Assembly: GCA_910579425.1 (NCBI GenBank)
Contig: CAJTVL010000151.1
Span: forward strand, 1 to 6,179
Origin: an uncultured Lachnospiraceae bacterium
GTDB taxonomy: Bacteria; Bacillota; Clostridia; Lachnospirales; Lachnospiraceae
Length of the DNA stretch: 6,179 bases
Direction: 5' to 3'
Shown: positions 4,649 through 6,179 of the stretch, piece after piece
Numbering within the stretch: the stretch's first letter is position 1
Layout: the number at the start of each line of letters is the position of its first letter
Position numbers and translations under genes: made by a program
Notes under the pieces: generated by a model
Databases searched by the model: none
What the model was told of the DNA's origin: nothing
Seen by the model: only the letters and a program-made list of their open reading frames with translations

Positions 4649-6179
4649 ATGGGCGGGAATGTCTTTGAAACGGTAAAGCAGTCCATCACCACCAGAGAAG
4701 CGGCGGAACACTATGGAATCGAGGTAAAGCGGAACGGTATGGCCTGCTGTCCCTTTCACGATGACAGGACGCCCAGCATGAAATTAGACCGCCGCTTTCA
4801 CTGTTTCGGCTGCGGGGCGGACGGTGATGTGATCGACTTTGCCGCCAGACTGTATAACCTCTCCCCCAAAGAGGCTGCGGAAAAACTGGCCCAGGATTTT
4901 GGACTGCTCTATGACAGCCAGGCGCCCCCGAAGAAAACCTATGTCCGTCAAAAATCAGAAGCGCAGAAGTTCCGGGAATCCAAGCAGCGGTGTTTCCGCG
5001 CGCTGGCAGACTACGCCCATCTGCTGCGGGGCTGGGAAACCGGCCTTGCGCCCCTGACCCCGGAGGATGAACCGCACCCCCTTTTTGTGGAGGCGCTGCA
5101 CCAAAAGGACTATGTGGAGTATCTTCTGGACTTTCTGATGGAGGATGGCATCGAGGAACAAAAAACATGGATTGCAGAACACCTAACAAAAATCATGGAT
5201 TTGGAAAGGAGAAACAAGGAAATGGCAGAGAAACCTACCAACCGGGAGCGATTGCGGGAAATCACCGAGGGCATTGAGCAGAACATCAAGGAACTGTTTG
5301 AGAGCGAAAAGTATATGCGCTATCTGTCGGTGATGTCCCGGTTCCACCGCTACTCGGTCAATAATACCATGCTGATCTATATGCAGAAGCCTGACGCGAC
5401 CCTTGTGGCTGGCTATAACAAGTGGAAGAACCAGTTTGAGCGCCATGTGAAGAAAGGTGAGCGCGGCATCACCATCATCGCGCCCACCCCCTATAAGAAG
5501 AAAATCGAGGAGCAGAAGCTGGACCCGGACACCCACGCGCCAATGCTGGACGCAAACGGCAGGGTGGTCATGGAGGAAAAAGAGGTGGAAATCCCGCTGT
5601 TCCGTCCGGTCAAGGTCTTTGATGTGAGCCAGACGGACGGAAAGCCCCTGCCCTCCCTGGCGGCGGACCTGTTCGGGAATGTCCGGCACTTTGAGGCGTT
5701 TATGGAGGCGCTGAAACGCTCCGCCCCGGTTCCCCTTGCGTTTGAGGAAATGGACGCGGATACGGACGGATATTTTTCTTCCATTGAGCAGCGCATCGCC
5801 ATCCGCCAGGGCATGAGCGAGGTGCAGACGGTTTCCGCCGCTGTCCATGAGATCGCCCACAGCAAGCTGCACAACTTTGATGTGCCGGACAACCCGGACG
5901 CGCCCTTGTATCAGGAAGTGGAGCTGTTTGGACAGCCAGCCCTGTTCTCCAATGAGCGGATTGCCGCAGACGATCTGCCGGACGGACTGTTTTGTTATGA
6001 CCTGCGCGGTTCCGATGATGACCCCGGCGCTCCGGTCGCGGTCGAGGAACGGGTTGTCGTCAACCACGCCGGTTCCGTCATAACCGCAAAGCCGCTGGAA
6101 CTGCCGGAGCAAGGGTATCTCCCCCTGACCGATGAATCCGGCCTGGACTTTAACGGCGGCGAAAAGACCGCCCAGCGGT
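4649..6179 (+). CDS. CHC2 zinc-finger protein fused in frame to an ArdC-like/polyvalent protein (partial, runs off right edge)
   Basis: The frame is open from ATG 4649 to the window edge, at least 510 codons. Residues about 1-90 form a CHC2 primase-type zinc finger: C34-P-F-H37 and C52-F-G-C55, followed by GADGDVIDFAARL. Such proteins of conjugative elements are thought to act on DNA during replication or transfer. From M192 a second protein type begins (AEKPTNRERLREITEGIE), an ArdC-N-like single-stranded-DNA-binding domain at about 196-290 with SRFHRYSVNNTMLIYMQKP and RHVKKGERGI. H400-E-I-A-H404 is a zinc metallopeptidase motif. After HNF (405-410) the sequence switches to a domain with LYQEVELFGQPALFSNERI and VVVNHAGSVITAKPL, which resembles the large polyvalent protein-associated domain LPD28; the exact domain number is less certain. 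The glutamate-bearing helix expected after HEIAH is not found. Start: 2 bases after the upstream stop, without a clear ribosome binding site, suggesting coupling. Confidence 0.85.
   Translation, partial: MGGNVFETVKQSITTREAAEHYGIEVKRNGMACCPFHDDRTPSMKLDRRFHCFGCGADGDVIDFAARLYNLSPKEAAEKLAQDFGLLYDSQAPPKKTYVRQKSEAQKFRESKQRCFRALADYAHLLRGWETGLAPLTPEDEPHPLFVEALHQKDYVEYLLDFLMEDGIEEQKTWIAEHLTKIMDLERRNKEMAEKPTNRERLREITEGIEQNIKELFESEKYMRYLSVMSRFHRYSVNNTMLIYMQKPDATLVAGYNKWKNQFERHVKKGERGITIIAPTPYKKKIEEQKLDPDTHAPMLDANGRVVMEEKEVEIPLFRPVKVFDVSQTDGKPLPSLAADLFGNVRHFEAFMEALKRSAPVPLAFEEMDADTDGYFSSIEQRIAIRQGMSEVQTVSAAVHEIAHSKLHNFDVPDNPDAPLYQEVELFGQPALFSNERIAADDLPDGLFCYDLRGSDDDPGAPVAVEERVVVNHAGSVITAKPLELPEQGYLPLTDESGLDFNGGEKTAQR
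5205..5224 (+). promoter_or_regulatory. Internal ribosome binding site and ATG for the ArdC-like part
   Basis: AAAGGAG at 5205-5211 lies 10 bases before an in-frame ATG at 5222, exactly where the CHC2-type sequence ends and the ArdC-like sequence (MAEKPTNRERL) begins. In related elements I recall these as separate genes. Either the CHC2 stop codon was lost, giving a fusion, or both a long and a short product are made. The short product would run from 5222 past the window edge, with the HEIAH motif at its residues 209-213. Confidence 0.6.

Noticed and set aside
4377..5189. Minus-strand open frames opposite the small conserved protein and the CHC2 gene
   Set aside because: They mirror well-supported + strand genes, are rich in P/R/S low-information sequence, and have no convincing ribosome binding sites.
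5183..6112. Long minus-strand open frame of 309 codons
   Set aside because: It lies fully opposite the ArdC-like frame, which has recognisable domains. Its translation has no family features and is typical of the antisense of GC-rich codons.
10..6179. CRISPR array, tRNA or rRNA gene, or insertion-sequence ends
   Set aside because: No regularly spaced repeats, cloverleaf-like structures, rRNA signatures, transposase with DDE motif, or paired terminal inverted repeats were found by eye.

Overview
The window looks like accessory DNA from a low-to-mid GC gut Firmicute (Clostridia; Lachnospiraceae or Oscillospiraceae are the best guess). It reads as a mosaic of pieces from integrative/conjugative and mobilisable elements of the Tn1549/CTn and Tn4451 type. 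All believable genes are on the + strand. The evidence is a TnpV-type transposon gene on the left, a two-component system in the middle, and on the right a run of genes typical of clostridial conjugative elements: a sigma-like regulator, a small conserved protein, a CHC2 zinc-finger protein, and an ArdC-like/polyvalent protein. Family names come from recognising protein sequences by eye; no search was run.

Layout. 10-384 is tnpV, closed by a good intrinsic terminator (392-422). 580-2671 is an OmpR-type response regulator and a membrane histidine kinase, overlapping by 14 bases. After a hairpin (2707-2733) comes a small secreted, acidic, tryptophan-rich protein (2754-3248). This trio is visibly more AT-rich than the right third. 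3249-3890 holds no secure gene but is full of RNA structure: several hairpins, two terminator-like elements, a 42-codon ORF whose ribosome binding site lies inside a terminator-like stem, and a hairpin running into the ribosome binding site of the next gene.

From 3891 the sequence becomes conjugative-element core. A sigma-70-like regulator lacks its C-terminal DNA-binding part and appears joined out of frame to the last codons of another, unidentified gene. A 96-residue conserved element protein follows. Then one reading frame stays open from 4649 to the right edge. It joins a CHC2 zinc-finger protein to an ArdC-like domain with an HEIAH metallopeptidase motif, then to a second domain resembling the large polyvalent protein-associated family. 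A well-placed internal ribosome binding site and ATG at 5205-5224 suggest that two genes were ancestrally separate here.

How it may work together. The two-component system probably senses something at the cell surface; the secreted protein is the only candidate partner or target in view, and no resistance or transporter gene sits beside it. The right-hand genes would serve DNA processing or protection during element transfer. The truncated regulator and the peptidase domain that switches to another domain suggest a rearranged or decaying element. The most notable points are the chimeric junctions near 4266 and 5879, the CHC2/ArdC-like fusion, and the structured leader at 3465-3570.
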